Source of the DNA: Polytrichum commune
Lineage: Eukaryota > Streptophyta > Polytrichopsida > Polytrichales > Polytrichaceae
DNA: 64,000 nt
Direction: 5' to 3'
Assembly: GCA_950295325.1 (NCBI GenBank)
Contig: OX485807.1
Coordinates: 23,841,666-23,905,665, forward strand
Shown: positions 10,698 to 26,342 of the stretch, in pieces
Numbering within the stretch: position 1 is the first letter of the stretch
Layout of the letters: the number at the start of each line of letters is the position of its first letter
Notes under the pieces: generated by a model
The model's input: the letters and a program-made list of their open reading frames with translations, nothing else
What the model was told of the DNA's origin: nothing
The model's database searches: none
Translations under genes and position numbers: made by a program

Positions 10698-13527
10698 TTA
10701 GGCAAATCCACGAAGTATGATCAGATGAGGTGGCATTTAGTGTGGCAACTGCACCCGATTTGAGGAACTGCACTTCGAGCTTGGGTCCGACTTTGAGTCC
10801 GAAACTGAGGTCCATGAACAAGTGTTTTGGACTCCGAGCTCCTCGGGACCCGTACCCTAATGCAAACTTGCCCTTACATGTTTTATATAGAAGCACTTTT
10901 GTTTTTATTCAAAAATAATAACCAATCGTCGTTATTGTTGTTTGAGTAAATTAGGTTAAACTCCTAAAGGTTCCAAGTCTGTTTATTCACATTTGTAAAC
11001 ACATGTTGTTCATTTGTTAAGAAGTAAAGGTTGCAAGGTGAAAGTTTAAGAGCTTTGAGAAGCTTAATTATTGGCATCGAATTCAAGATTACATCCATAG
11101 GGTTGGTGTCCTCAAATCACTTGGTGAACTCTATGTAAGAATTTTTCAACTTGATATTCAATCAATTCCTCGTAAATTAAGTTTACATAGGTTTGGGTTG
11201 AAACTCGTTATGTACATTGAGCGCATACATGCTTATGATTAATCAAAAGAAAAAGAGATTAAAATAGAATTTTAATATGGATATTATGGAAAGAAATGCT
11301 AGTTGGAATGAAAATAAATAGTATTTAAGGCATTTATATGAGTGAAACGTTTAGATGATTTACGTAATGGCGATAATCGTGTATGTGTCAATTTTCCTTC
11401 AATTGTGATTTGATGTGCAATTTTGGGGCTTTCTTGATGAATTATGAACATGTGAATTAACTTGCATCAGTTTTAGGGACATTATAAGGTCTAAGATGAA
11501 CTTTGAGTGCAACTAGGCTTGGAGATAGGTATATGCAAAGACACAAGGTTGGAGCATGTTGAGGGATTGCCACTTCCATTGACATTACAAGTTCAAGATT
11601 AATTATCTAGTATTTGTGTATGTGTCTTGTCTTTGGTGTGAGAGCCAAAAAAATTCTATTCCAACAAATACTCCATATATAGAAAGGCAAAGCCCCCATC
11701 AACTTTACAACTCCCTCACATCTCCCAAATTCCCAAGCTCCATTTACATGTTTGTCAGAGAAAATAACCAAACTTGATTAGGATTAAACTCGGACAAGAC
11801 CAAGAATAGAAGGAAAAATCTTGGAGCTTGTGTTTATTAATAGGTCCTATCCAGGTAGAGACAAACTATACAAGAATAGAATTGCATCAAAACTTGGAAT
11901 TTGACTTGTGTGCCACCCTCTATCCCGGCCTTTCTAGTGCCCAAAAAACCCCAAATATGGCTCAAATTTAATAATTGTGTTGATTATTTTTGCCATGCAG
12001 TATGAGAAGTAATGACCATCTCTAACCATGTAGATTAGATGGACATAAAGTCATGAATATGTCATAAGAATTTCAACCATCCAAGTGTCATTATGTTATA
12101 GATTATAATATATAAGTGCTAGGTGGTAGTAGTGGGCCACACTTGGACCAAAACGTTTGCAAGACTTTGTTTCATTGGATGGATGACGGGATTACATCCA
12201 TTTAAATGAAATAAAGTTAACATGTACGTTCTAGAGGATGTGCTAAACAATCCTATTCATGCGGGCCATGGCAATTCACTAGAACCCACATTACTTTTCA
12301 AGTCTCTAGTTGAAAAGTAGTGTGGGCCACATATATATCTATATTATAAATTTATTAATCGATTTGTTTGATTTTTTATTGTATGCTATCTTTTGTCCTT
12401 GAACTAACACTTAGAGTGTTAGTCATAAATCTTTAAGAATCCACATTATTTCCACTATGACGATATAGTTAATGTGGCCCACATTAATTTTCCATCCATA
12501 CTACTAGGAATATTTAGTGCACCTCATGGTTGGGCTTAAAATTTTGTGATTGCCACTCACTATGTTTTTTTGGGATGGCTTGCAACATCATGATGTTGTG
12601 CATATTGACTTTCGTCCTTCTGGAGGATTCTTCATCCTCATCAACCACAAGGGTATATATATTACAAAATATTAATAGAAATTTCATTCAATCTTAGGGG
12701 ACATTTAAACATAATTGTTGCTTGCATAACCTTACATAATGGATTATTAAAAGTTGCTTCAAGGTCAAAAAATAGTGCAAGAATATGGCTTTGGAAAAAA
12801 AAATCCCCATACCAGAATCAACTCTAATTTCAAATCATTTTGGTGTGTTGCATTGTTGAAGATCAAGGGCACATTGAGCTTGAGTGTAGCCAACTTTGGA
12901 CACATGAAAGTGTGTCAATCAAAACATCAAAAACGTGAATTTTGTGGTAAATTTTGGCAAAAACAAGGTTTCCGGACGATTTGTGGCAAATAAAGCCCAA
13001 GGGTTGTGGCATTGTGTGAATTAAAGGCATGCCCAAGGGTTGGCATGCTATTCAAACAATGCCTCCTTTGGAGGGCCTTATCAAGTGTACAAGGTTGATG
13101 TGGATTTGACGAGTAGATCAAGAGGAGATCAATGGTCCATATTATGATATGCATAAGTCCCTTCAGTGGTGGGAGTTTATGCGGTGTAAAGATTTCACCA
13201 CTTACAAAGGGAGAACTACGGAAGGGCTTCACGTGTGCACTTTGGTTTTGGACTGAGTGTACCTAGGCAATGACCCAAGTTTGTCAACACTTTTCAATGA
13301 AAACATAAATTCAAAAACATGCAAATCTTGGAGTGATGATGATGAATTTTTGAAATAATATTAAACCTTGATTTGCAAGCAACAAACCATATCCAGAATC
13401 GTGCTATCTCTATCATTTTACATGACGTATTCATATTTTCTATACCTTTCTCAAATCAATGATGAAATTCTTGGAAAGTTTAAAATAAATTTTTATGAAG
13501 AGCTTTCATCCAAATGACTACACCCTA
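10698..13527. other. Intergenic, no gene seen
   Basis: No gene recognised over this 2.8-kb stretch. A short hairpin lies at 12285-12326 (CCCACATTACTTTTCAA and its complement, 7-nt loop), and related CCCAC-GTGGG palindromes occur near 12410-12490 and 37700-37740. Short open frames here lack family motifs and have no splice-compatible neighbours. Confidence 0.5.
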
Positions 13528-13996
13528 AACTCCGTAATATCAACCTCCATAATGTCACACACTCTCTAATATCCTGAAACCCTAGGGAACAGTTGTTCGT
13601 AGTTCAAATCTTACTCCTTATTGTCACATTTCTCTCCCTTATATCATGAAATCTGTCATTAATGCAAACCACCAAAGACGTTAACCCACACCTTGGCATT
13701 GCGCCATGTGCCAACATGTGGAGTGTCTTCTTCTTCTTCTTCTTCTTCTTGTGATGCCACGTGTTGAATGTTGGTGCATGCCTCCGCCACATCGCCCGGG
13801 AAGGCCGAGTGGGAGTGGACCACACTAGCGCAGGTAATGGGAGAATGAATTCAAATCGCCCTCACATCTCCTTTGTGTTATTCCATAATGTCACATGCTA
13901 CACTAATTCTATAGTATTACACATCCATGTTTACACTACAAAACTCCATAATATCACGTGCACTTTGGTTGCCACCGGTGTGATACTACGGAGTCC
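13528..13996. mobile_element. Pogo/mariner-like MITE upstream of NDUFS8
   Basis: Left end AACTCCGTAATATCAACC is matched inverted by GGTGTGATACTACGGAGTCC at the right end. TA dinucleotides flank both ends (13526-13527 and 13997-13998), as expected for Tc1/mariner-class elements. Internal phrases such as CCATAATGTCAC recur. A (CTT)n tract lies at about 13725-13750. No transposase frame is visible. Confidence 0.6.
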
Positions 13997-14135
13997 TACC
14001 GGTAATTTGGTGGCTGGGAAAAGAGCGGCCACGTCAGATAGGGCCTGGAGCAACGGTGTTGGGAACTAGTGCGAACGGTGTTGGGAACTTGAGAACGGCG
14101 GGGAACTGCATCTCTCTCTAAAGAGCCGGGCCATG

Positions 14136-14140
<5 letters not shown>

Positions 14141-14175
<35 letters not shown>

Positions 14176-14184
14176 CTAGGGTTT
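14141..14184 (+). promoter_or_regulatory. GA tract plus telo-box in NDUFS8 5' region
   Basis: A (GA)n tract at 14141-14175 runs straight into CTAGGGTTT (14176-14184), the reverse complement of the plant telo-box AAACCCTAG. GA/CT tracts and telo-boxes are common near transcription starts of plant housekeeping genes. They lie about 125-168 nt before the proposed start codon of the complex I subunit. Regulatory function is inferred from position only. Confidence 0.55.
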
Positions 14185-14308
14185 CGTGGGCGTGTGCCAT
14201 CCATTCGGCTTGTTGCATCGATTTCCAGTTATTGCTGTTGCTCCAATTCGACTCGCTTTCGCGGGGGAGCACGCATTGTAGTACCGAGGGTGACTGGCCG
14301 TTGCAAAA

Positions 14309-16701
<2,393 letters not shown>

Positions 16702-18248
16702 TGGTTTACTTTATGATGACACATTTTTCTATGTTGACCAATTGCTTGTTCACCCTGAATAAATGGCATACTCCAGTTACTCAAAGGTAATTTAACTGGA
16801 GGATTTCTTGCTCATTGTAAGATCTTCAGCAGAGTGATGTCTCTTGTAGCTGGATCAGTCTTATTAGCCATGGTATTGCTGCAATACCTTCTGAGCTGTT
16901 CTGAATAGTTCAGATCTTAGCCTGTAGAGATGAAATCTCCTGGTTTGGTAATCAACCTGAAGCTCTACTCATTATAGGGGCTGTTTACGAGCAAGAAATG
17001 GGAATTTGGTGCACAGTTTTGTAGAGCTTGAAGTATTTTGTAATTTTCTACTTTATGTTGATCTTGTTAGAGCCGTCAGCTTGTAGTTCTTGGGTAGCAG
17101 AGGGAGTTTCCATGCAGAAAACTTTTAGGCATCTAATTCCAGTTCACACATGTGTAAATGGTGCTTGAATTCAACATTGAGAGTTTCATGTGCGCAATTT
17201 GATGAACTATGAGATCCCTCCCATTTGATGAACTATTGGATCAATGTTACATAGATTTTTGGACGTCCAAGACTTCGTTTGTGTCAGTCTTGCAACCAAG
17301 ATGTGCAGATAACCTCACTTCTCACCATGCTCTTGATTCGATTCAGGATCCACCTGTCAGTTCAAAGAGACTGCATAATCCTGCCTTAGCCCTCGCTATT
17401 AATTTAACCAGTATGTTGAGAATCTCACTAAGGTACATATGTCATATTCAAATATTCAAATATTCTCTTAAAATGAATACTTTGTAATATAATTCTGAGG
17501 AACAACACAATGGGTCATCAGGGAAGCCAAAAGTTGATGCTCACCAATGTATGGCGAGTGCCTAGGTTTAGTTGATTTCTGAATGAGTTCAGAATGATTG
17601 GGATGAGGACCGATGTAATTGTCGAGGTCAAAAATTGAATGGGTCAAGGGAGAATAGGCAATATGGTTGGTTGAGGCATCATAGTTTGGGATATAACTGA
17701 GGCATGGTGGGGGCTAGGCAAGGTTCAACTTCTTCAAAGGATATTTGGGACTTTTTTCAACACAAATTCACCCCTTTAAAAGCATAACATCATTTTTCTT
17801 TTATTATTAAAAAAACACTGACTTACTTTACACATTTTTGGAAGCATACCGAAGTCAAATTTAAAAACTAACGAAATTACTAATGGTAAAGACAAATGAA
17901 GAAATTTAGCTGAGAAAAAAACTGGCTTTTGGTAGCTTCCGAGTAATAAGAAAAAAATTTAACCTCTTTATAAAGGGTAGGAAATGTATCGATTATTATA
18001 TATAACTCCCCGGATTGTGATGCTCATCAATTATCACCTCAATATTAATCAATTTCTATACACTTATTTCTCCCTTTAGAAGATTCCCTTTTAGATATTT
18101 CAAAGTTTGTCACAAGATATATTGTCATCTTGATCTCATTCTTATGGCATTGGGTTTGTACAAAATTTGCTAATCAATCAGGTAATTATCTGAAATTAAT
18201 TGGACATTGGGAAAGGGCAAACCTCTTAGAAGTAAACGCAAAAGGTTG
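16702..18248. other. Convergent intergenic region between NDUFS8 and TBCE
   Basis: The 3' regions of two converging genes meet here. The first few hundred bases after 16701 are T-rich and resemble a plant 3' UTR. No further exon or conserved protein motif was seen on either strand. Confidence 0.5.
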
Positions 18249-21200
18249 TCAAGTGCACTTGATCTCATCCAAGATGATTGCTCTGCCAGGGTAAACCCCA
18301 ACATCTGCTAATGTCTCTTGGTCATCCTCTAATGGAATCGGTAGTGGAGAATCCTGAAGGCATTGGTGAGCTCATTACAACCATTTCCCCTTTTGAATTG
18401 TAGATTGTGTATTTTATTTTTTTGTCATGATAGTTTAGCATTCTTGTGATATTCATTACTTTCAAGCACAACTTACATTATCCTTGAAGTAGAGGCGTTG
18501 TTGCTCAGGTTGGAGTTTGAAGAGGCTACCGCATAACACCTTCAACCTGCCAATCTGCACTCTTTTGGAAAATAAGCAACATTGATTTGAAAAATTACAC
18601 ATTTTGGACATACAGTTTGCCACTCTATCACATAATTGAATCAATTTTGTGCTGAACATCATGTAGGTTATACATGTTCGTAGAGAAAATTTGGACAATG
18701 TGAATCTAAACAATGTGGAGGGCAAGAAATTTGGAAAGGGAGTAGAGCATCAACTGTTGTGGAGATTGGTAACTTCTTAATAATAGGTGCTCGTTCTCCG
18801 ATTCTTGAAGCAACACACATGATTGTTATAGCTGTTACAATAGATGACCTAATTAGCCAAAGTGCATGACACATCTACAAGTCACACTTAAAACACTTGG
18901 ATATTGTTCCTATGTGTTCATCATACAACATAATGGCTTGGACGCTCAAAGAGCACTCAGAACCATACCTTCTTGCAAACCATTGTGAGTTTCATTTTTT
19001 TATGAGGGCTTTCGCTAACCTGTCACCATTCTCAAATTTGTATTTGGAACATTTGTTATGCAATATGCTCTAGTGGGATATACTAATAAGGTCCCATATA
19101 ATCCTTGGACCTAAAAACTATTAAAAGTTTGAAGTAACTAGGGTTCAATAATTTCATGGATATCCTTAGGAATATTCATCAAATTTATGGAAAGCTCTAA
19201 GAATATAGCCGCCCCCCCCCCCCCAAAAAGGAACAATCCCTCTACACACATGGTATGAACAAATTCCATATAGTGCACCCCCAAGTATATGCTACATGTG
19301 GGCCTGGGTTGACACAATTGCCATCTTTACACCAACCCCATCCATGGCTATTTCTAAAACAAGGAGCATTTTATGTAAAGTTTATGACCATTAATGGGGG
19401 GATATATTGTTGGACACATGAGTGTAATGGCACAAATTGATGTGATCTAAAGGCAAAACAAGGGTAACAATACTAACTTGCTTAAACCAATTACACATCA
19501 TATTAGTCTTCAACATATACTAATCCGCAATTCAAATGCCACAAGTGCAATGGGCTAGAGCTAGTGTGGTTACTTGTGTAACACCAAAAATGCAAATTCT
19601 TGAAGATGAGTTTGGACAATACAAAAAAATGTCCAAACATATACTAAGGTATATTGTACTCAAAAGTGGTATGCAAATGAACATGGTTTAAGATGTCAAT
19701 CCGGTCTACTCACAAACATGGAAATTTGGAAAGTGGTGGATTTTTGGGTGTCCATTTAAAAAACACCAAGAATGTGTGTTGCATTTTTAAGGGCATCAAC
19801 TACTATCCGAGAAGTTCTCTTTCAACATCCATAACATTATTTAGCCATGTGGATCGGTTCCATGACCCTAGAATATGTCAATTATATTATGTAGGCCCCC
19901 CAAACAAAGTAAGAATATTCTTTTACTATTCATATATTCAAGCCGACACTTGGAAATTTGGATGGAGTTATACTCCTTACACTATTCATAAGAAATATTG
20001 TTCATCCCGGTATTATTCACTAAAAATACTATTCATAGCAACACTATCATTGAAAACACTGACACTATTCGAATATTCATACCATTCATACCAACATTAT
20101 ATATTATTCGTACCAACATCAATTTCTTCCTATTTTTTGAGTTTCTTCCCATGAAGGTAAGATAGTGGATGCCTGGTGTCATGCTAAATATATAATGGAT
20201 CCATAATCTACAAAATTATCAATTATATGAATTTATAATCATGGAATGAGATGTGTTGCCTAATTTGAAACTTCTTTTTTCTCCAGAAAGCCCCATAACT
20301 TACACACGAGTGTGGTAGCAAATTTTTGAGAATTACTGGGGTCGGTGCCAATAATAGAATTGCAAGTATCTATTGGCAAGTCATGCAGCACCCTGAGCTT
20401 CTCAAATCTGCAGTTCCACTAGCCATACAACTCCGATAGGCCACATTTCTGCTGCCTAAAATTCATCTTACTGGAGACATCCAAACTTCCAAGCTAAGGC
20501 TATTATAGATTTGAAGGAAAAAAGGGGTTTAAGAAACATTAATAGCGAAATGTAACCAGCAGTTGAATGGATTTTAGCGAGTGTTTTTAAATATTAAATA
20601 TTATTCTGACAGTACCTACCTGGGATGAGCAGTTGCAATCTCTTTAATATTTTTTGTTTTTGCTGTAGTCAGCACATGGCGGACATATCTGAAGATCTCG
20701 CCTCCAATGTCCATGCACCAGAAGTTACCAGAGTTGGTCATTTTGTAGCAGCCATGACATTTGAAGATGTTGCTCATTTAGAATGTAGGGTAAGAAATAG
20801 GATGATATGGACCTGATTTCTGAGTCCCTTCTCTCCCTTGGTCTCACCTGTCAAACAATTATGAAACAAACACTTTGCTCTTCAGGACTCTTCAGTTTCT
20901 TTTTGAGAGCCTATTAAGCATTAGGTGAAGCTTGCAACCTTGAAAAATTGGAGTTGGGTTCATCTGTATTAATGAGCTGGAATTGCATAACTTTCAAAGT
21001 AGAGCTGATTAATCATAGTAATCAGATATCAACTAAGCTATTTATTCTTTGTATAGAGTTTGCTTTACAGTGTGCTGTCATCAATCAGAAATTGATCTCA
21101 TGTCAACTGGGCTAACTTCAAAAAAACTGCTCCCAAGTAATTAAGTGAAGAGGATGCATACTTGACTACCATTAAGGCAGGTCAAATTGCCAATGCGCGC

Positions 21201-24200
21201 AATTAACACATAGCGCGTTGCGGTCCCTGTCTTTGAGTCTGTGAGTGGGTTATCAGATAGTCGAACATCCTGCACTAAAGTTATATTGTTAGAAAGTAGT
21301 TTCATTTTGAATTATATATCCAGAACATGAAGGTTACTTCGCAATGTTCAGAGAATTGATCCAAGGGAGGTCACTCCCTTTTTAGAGATATGAACCACCT
21401 AAGATAAAGGGTAATTTTCAATAGGCTATGAATTATGTGCATCATTATGGGGTATTCTGCATAATTGATGAAAGTTCTTAGAGAAAATCCAATATATTCT
21501 CAAAACGAATTTTCGTTATCCTAAATTTTCTATTAATTATTATTTCTATTTTGATAAATAGGACCCTATCTTTTAACGCACCACGTTTTCTAGTGGTATG
21601 CTGGTGCCCCCCCCCCCCCCCAAAATATTCATTGCTTGCAGTACCAGGAATATTGACCATTTGATTTATACTTGTTCTACAATTTGTTTGTTATGCCCGT
21701 GAGATCAGCAAGTACCTGAAGGGCTGGGAAATGGTCCAAGGAGTCCACAGATTGCCAGTCTGCAATTTTGTTCCTCGCTGAACCAACACCTTACTGTGAG
21801 TTTCAGCTGCATTAACCTCATAACAGCTCTTATACTAAAAGCCTCCAAAAACAGAGATTCCAACCTGATATCGGAATGACAAACTTCACTGGGTTTGAAT
21901 ACACAAACTGCTAAAAAAAACATAAAATAGAACCCTTCACATAAAAGAAGGTAAATTTGCAAAACAGAATTAGCATGTAAACTCACCCAAGTACAGGCAG
22001 CGCAAAGCTCCAAAAGGGACTATTGAGCTTTTCTCAAATTGATCCGAGTCTGATGTGTTTGGAAAGTCGATTGTATGGAGACTATTGCCGCTAAGATATA
22101 GCTGCTCCAAACTGCACAAAGACGTCATCCAATTAAACTACCACTAACAGAATGAATGACACTGGAAGTAAATAAGAACTCTCTATTGTGCACCATATAG
22201 TAAGCAACTTCCAGTGTGTTATTATGTAGTTCAAGAAATTTTAGAAAAATGAAAAACAATCACTTCTGAGTAGGAACCTTCGGAGTTGAGAAAGCTTCAT
22301 GACTTCATCCCAGCTTTCCAAGCAATTATCCTCTAAGTTCAAAAGACGTAGCGTCTCCAGTCCTTGAACATATGTACTACCTCCTTTCTGATCTGTGGAA
22401 TTGAAGCCTTCCTGCCCTACCACTTCCCAGAGCCAACATCAAGTAGCATTTAAACTTGCAACCTAAGAGTTTTGAGGTAATTTGTTGTGGATGGGAACAT
22501 GCAGCTTTCTAAGATTCAAGGGCTGGGGCTGCTAGCTAAATTCAGGGTTTGTGTGAGACGTCAAAACTCAAGCTAATTTCTTATTGTATTCCCAGAGCAT
22601 ACCTCAAACCTTTGTAACTTGTTTCCACAAAGTGAAAGGTCCTGAATGTTTGGGAGGCATTTCTTGAGAATCTCCACCTGAGCAACAAATACAAGCATTA
22701 ACCCACTTGCCAACTTGCAACCGTGTTCAATTCGTTTCTGAAGGCTGTAGATAATTAATTTGATTGCCAGAGCCCACAACCAAATGCTATATCCTGACCA
22801 TTCTACACAATACATTGAAGTAAATCACGGGTTGTGAGATTTTGAAGTGTCATGGTCTCCCAGTTTTCTGTCAGACCCACCGCTTTGAGGCGGGATTGAC
22901 GCAAAATCTAGTAGAATCACAAAACATCATCCATTGCATGCCATGTAAGACTCCATGTAGGTTTGTTCATCCATCCAAACTTCCCTGGTCACTTGGTCCT
23001 TAGGCACTCAAGCTCTACACTGTTTTGCTAATTAGTGTTGGTTACCATTTGGAGTTACATGTTGCTATAAATTCTGTCAACATTAATTTTCTTTTACTAA
23101 TTAAGTTATATCATATTCTATGGTGTGGATACTAATCACTTATGTTACTTGGGTAAAAATGATACTCTCAGTAATGCGTTCCAAATGGTAACCCACACTA
23201 AATAGACAAAACAGTGTTAGTGTAGAGTGAAGTGGAACGGTTGTGAGCATTTTCCACCAATGAGAGATTTTAGATTTCAATGATCACAGGCCTCAAACTC
23301 TTGTGTAAAGTGCCCCTCAATCTACACAACCATGTCTCAGTTAGCAATGGCATTGTCTGAAAGGGAGAGGGTGTCCATTCAAGCAAATGTATGCACCTTT
23401 TTTGGACACAGTAACTGCCATTAACTGACAGTTACTCCTCCCAGCCTAAACATGGTGAGAAATCCGCACAACAGGATAAGAAAGAAGTTTTAACACTTAA
23501 AGGACGCAGGGGCTCAATGCACAAGATATAGGTATACACAATTTCTACAAGCCTCGTTAAGTCCTCAACTCATATGTTTTACATTTATGGGTTTAAAATC
23601 GTCTTCAGTGCATTATCTCATGTCAAGGAGAAAAATAAAACATAGTTATGTGTGACATCAATGATCAAACTACTAAGTATGTGCTTGCATTCAAGGGCAC
23701 TCGTACTCTGTATTTGATCCCAATCTTCACTTACACTTAAGTATTCAATCGTTTTGATAAGTGCACTCAAAAAATGAGTTAATTTTAAAATATGGTCAAT
23801 TTCAACACAATTGGCTAAGAATGGAAGTCTATAGCTCAAATACATGCTTGTGTGCTCAGGGTTCAATTGCCATATCATAAAGAGGGGTGACATACCTGGC
23901 CCCACAAGATAGCGCAATTGTTGAGTGCGAGTGCTTTGAGATTTGCTAAAACGGGCAATGACGAACTGGGATCTGCTGTGATTCGACCATTACTGAGGTT
24001 GAGAATTCGAAGTTTTGGTAGCTCGTCACAGATCCGTTTCACCTCCTACAGATATAATTTCATGTGTAAGAGCCCGTACTGTGTTCAAATGGAATTCATG
24101 TTCACTAGAGATGGCTGACTTCTTAGCAACTTTGAAATTATGGTAACATCAAGAGGTTGCAGAACAAGGCATTATAAGAGTAACAAGGAAAAAATTCTGA

Positions 24201-26342
24201 AATAACTAGATGGGTCATGGGTTCAAAGATAATTGTCCTACATGCCAATCGGGCACAAGGTGTCCAGTCAGATCAAGCTCCTCAATGTCTACAACAAGAA
24301 AGGAAACAATGAAGCCATTAAATTATTATTTTCATCCTCTAAGTCGTCTGAATTAACAAGGAACTACACATCCACTCTGACTTCACAACATGTATCTCCA
24401 ACAGATAAGACAGATACATAACCAATAAGAACTACCAAAGAGTAAATCTTTGTGTCATCTTCTTATAGAATAATGTTACTGAGTTGACCAATGTTGTCAA
24501 GGATTCACAGAAGCAAGCACTACTGTAGTTCAAAATAGGTGAATCTTTTTGAGATTACTTGAGGCAGCAGCTTTTATCTGTCCAGGCGGGCCAGCCCAAG
24601 ACACTCCTGCATATGCAAGAGCAGCTAATTTCAAAATATGCAGTTGACGCTGCCGATCTTCGACTTGAGTTTTTCCCACAAGCTCCACAGGCACTCGTAC
24701 TTTTGTTACACTGGAGAGAATGAACATGTCCTCTGCACGAATTTAATTCAAAACCGTGATCAGGGTTACCAAGTTCATTCTGTAAATTTCTCATTGATAC
24801 AGCATGGTTGACCAACTCTTGTACAAATTTACCACCCCTGAGATAGACTACCAACATACTGTACGAATTTCCAAACCATTCTCACAAGCATCATACAATC
24901 CCTAATTTCATAATGCAGAGATCAAAGCCAGAACTTCCCAAATCAACTACAGAGCACTTACCAACTATTACCATATCTCATTGATGAGCTCTAAATCATT
25001 GGCCATCCGATGACCACATTGTCATTTATACCAAATATATCTAGAACATAAAACTTTCAGCCTAACATCTCTCAAAAGATTTCATGATAGGATGAAAAGG
25101 ATTTTCTTTTAGCTTCTTTTTTGCAAGGGAAACTCCTTCGATCATATGGAAGTTGTGAGGGATAAGTACCCCCCGAAGAAAAATCAACGAAGGTTTGTGG
25201 GCCTTAGGTGGTCAATCTTCTTCATCAGACACCTAATATATACATATATATTTATGAATGGTATATGGCATGGGCTGTAGTCAAGAACGGAGACCAAAAA
25301 GCCACGTCTTACGAATGAGATTGGACTATTTGCTCAAAAACATAGAAAACGTTCTAGGTTCAAAAGTTAGCGCAATGGGGACTTGGGCTTATGTGATCAT
25401 TTTAAGAGAAGAATGAATCTTCACTTTGACGACCTTTTCTGTTTGCATCTCAACTCCAATTCTGGAACTTTAAAATGACAGTCTTTGTGATTGATCCCAA
25501 CTACTAACCGAATGAAACAAGTCCCAATGAAACAAATCCCCAACCGATCCTACAGCCAGAAATGTCTATGCAGTTGGAAGTGTCCACACACCTTAAGGTA
25601 AGCAGGTCTGTCAAGGTCACTTTTTCTACTTGGACTACTATATTTGAGTGGCGTGTGGGTAGGTGTGGATCTACGGACGGACACCAAAAAGGCAAGTGTT
25701 TAAAAAAGATTGGACTCCATACTCAGAATCTTCAAACAGTCAACATTATTGGGGGAACCTATATGACCACTTAATGAGCTCAAGAATCTTCACTTTGATG
25801 GTGAATGAGATATACACACGAGCTCCCAAATTTGTGAGGAAAATGGCTACAGCCACGATTTGTGTTTGTCAATCATCTCGCACTAATCGTGTGTTTCATA
25901 TACTTCGAAAAGTGGGTACAGGGCTAAAAGTGTCTATCTAAGGCTGACTTACCTTACCTTATAAGCACCCTGCACATTTGTCACTCGCCTGGTGTTGTTG
26001 AGGTGACTTACTTTGTGTATTCTCTGTGGGATTGGCTTTGTAACGGTTGGCGAGAGCGTCGAAGAGGGAAACTCCTGTGGTCAATGTATGAGGCCGCACA
26101 AAGGAGCCTGACTGGGGTCCACCGGTGTCGAAGTAGCGGACTCCATTAACGACGCCATTGTGGCGCGCCTGGCCGTTATCCCAGTCCACCCCCACCCACA
26201 CGCCCTGGAAACCATCCACGCAGCCAATATACTTCACACTCCCATATTGGGCAGTAGTGGTAGGAGTAATTTTCCCTGCTCCTAAACAAGACACTCGTTG
26301 GCCCAGCTTCAAGTCTGAAGGAGCCTCCGAATCAGCTGCCAT
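18249..26342 (-). CDS. TBCE: Tubulin-folding cofactor E (CAP-Gly, LRR, ubiquitin-like), 15 exons
   Basis: Cytosolic chaperone that binds alpha-tubulin and, with cofactors C and D, assembles the alpha/beta heterodimer; essential for plant microtubules. Exons in gene order: 26342-26012, 24732-24559, 24288-24242, 24045-23896, 22677-22603, 22411-22278, 22111-21987, 21777-21716, 21269-21162, 20847-20813, 20688-20620, 20407-20304, 18831-18755, 18554-18477, 18353-18249. All junctions keep frame; total about 557 residues (Arabidopsis about 530). The CAP-Gly domain covers residues 10-85 (GVWVGVDWDNGQARHNG). Leucine-rich repeats run from about residue 170 to 400 (LRLLNLEDNCLESW, LEQLYLSGNSL). A helical linker (VRPRERRDSEI) follows. 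A C-terminal ubiquitin-like domain spans about residues 470-557 (IIKKLPISTT, IGRLKVL). Exon 6 ends at a weak donor (AAG|GTTCCT), but the next exon continues the LRR in phase. The 1.5-kb intron 12 and 1.3-kb intron 1 carry repeats. A Met 21 nt upstream is also in frame. Confidence 0.93.
23015..23225. mobile_element. MITE with ~40-bp TIRs in TBCE intron 4
   Basis: Left end CTACACTGTTTTGCTAATTA is matched inverted at the right end (AATAGACAAAACAGTGTTAG); both arms continue through a GGTTACCATTTGGA-type block. The element is about 211 bp, AT-rich inside and without coding capacity. It lies entirely in the intron between exons 4 and 5 (22678-23895). Confidence 0.75.
25240..25945 (+). repeat. Dispersed repeat family C, two partial copies in TBCE intron 1
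   Basis: Two related segments (about 25240-25470 and 25650-25945) share the order 'GATTGGACT..., TATATGACCA/TGTGATCA..., AATCTTCACTTTGA' with copies at 29195-29400 (inverted), 40180-40410, 47290-47470 (inverted), 47620-47920, 60955-61115 and 63275-63450. No protein is encoded. Class unknown, possibly degraded LTR or MITE sequence. Confidence 0.65.

Noticed and set aside
19693-20154. 153-codon plus-strand open frame
   Set aside because: It lies in TBCE intron 12, over AT-rich degenerate ATTCATA-type repeats; the Tyr/Ser-rich product has no motif or exon partners.
20625-20816. Plus-strand frame that looks like an exon (acceptor at about 20668)
   Set aside because: The same bases are two exons of TBCE on the minus strand, confirmed by phase and motif order.
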